Of a stretch of 64,000 bases of DNA, positions 63,845-64,000 are shown piece by piece (the first letter of the stretch is position 1; every line of letters begins with the position of its first letter). The position numbers were made by a program, and so were the translations under genes. Under the pieces are notes generated by a model. That model saw only the letters and a list, made by a program, of their open reading frames with translations. It ran no database searches and was not told where the DNA came from. Source of the DNA: Bacteroidaceae bacterium (GTDB taxonomy: Bacteria > Bacteroidota > Bacteroidia > Bacteroidales > Bacteroidaceae); NCBI GenBank assembly GCA_017470525.1, contig JAFUYM010000009.1:39426-103425 (forward strand), given 5' to 3'.

Positions 63845-63860
63845 AACTAATCTTTAATTA
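63845..63860 (+). repeat. Extra partial site beyond the right end
   Basis: AACTAATCTTTAATTA is the reverse complement of 62167-62182, the gene-proximal half of the left site and its flank. ATTAAGGGTAG at 63893-63903 is the reverse complement of 62200-62210. These show that the outer right side also carries pieces of the left junction. The last 200 bp of the window hold no ORF that I can support. Confidence 0.75.
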
Positions 63861-64000
63861 CCCTAAAATCCGCAACTATCATCCAATACACGATTAAGGG
63901 TAGATTTATGAGTCGTTAGTAGCAGCTTTCAGTAAAAAGCAACAGCACAACATCAATATGTAGCCACCATCCCCTTACCCCACGATGCGACTTGAGGTAA

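Noticed and set aside
1-64000. tRNA, rRNA or insertion sequence transposase genes
   Set aside because: No cloverleaf, rRNA motif or DDE/HUH transposase was recognised by eye; a covariance-model scan could still find a tRNA.

Overview
The window looks like a chromosome segment of a Bacteroidales bacterium, most likely Prevotellaceae. The evidence is the TAnnTTTG promoter element upstream of many genes, a fused MurF-alanine racemase, a three-subunit quinol:fumarate reductase of the b558 type, a type IX secretion protein (PorZ), BspA-like surface proteins, and several secreted proteins ending in a short Prevotella-style tail (GRxxxxPxKGVYIxNGKK). The genus is an inference; no rRNA or tRNA gene was recognised.

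Layout. 1-11290: the 3' part of a giant surface protein gene, a small lipoprotein and a PAP2-type phosphatase. 11343-12848: a decayed-looking pair, a small peptide gene with an in-frame TAA and a fimbrillin-like lipoprotein gene broken twice at homopolymers. 13338-16884: frdCAB. 16886-22410: a two-DTG aspartic protease, then on the minus strand a TPR/membrane/HTH lipoprotein and an internally duplicated secreted protein. 22716-27806: an orphan adenine methyltransferase, an 11-copy 23-bp tandem repeat, and a TPR protein/outer-membrane barrel pair. 27975-29924: greA, a HIT hydrolase, a YgjP-like metalloprotease and a hotdog thioesterase. 29983-35560 (minus): a dicarboxylate symporter, a DUF5686-like outer-membrane protein and gpmI. 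36273-46593: two large BspA/adhesin genes, a small peptide gene, a membrane protein and a winged-helix regulator. 46787-52120: a GSCFA protein, murF-alr and a C10 cysteine protease. 52111-58336 (minus): prmC, porZ, a glycosyltransferase, an MBOAT acyltransferase and an SGNH partner. 58453-63714: a large surface protein and a tyrosine recombinase.

The two most striking signals are these. (1) The right end looks like a self-encoded promoter inversion switch. A perfect 21-bp inverted repeat (62173-62193 and 63777-63797), each half shaped like a tyrosine-recombinase core site with 8-bp arms and a 7-bp spacer, brackets the recombinase gene and a good outward promoter. The left site lies 16 bp from the start codon of the 1234-residue surface protein, so inversion should turn that protein off. 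(2) Palindromic repeats sit in frame inside housekeeping genes. A 128-bp element encoding the same 43-residue peptide interrupts both the GSCFA gene and the MurF half of murF-alr, and a doubled 33-bp hairpin unit adds 22 residues to the symporter. Other hairpin families fill the gaps between genes, and one supplies the stop codon of the GSCFA gene.

Functionally the window is dominated by the cell envelope: T9SS machinery and candidate cargo, adhesins, peptidoglycan precursor synthesis and an acyl-transfer cassette. The fumarate reductase fits a succinate-producing anaerobe.
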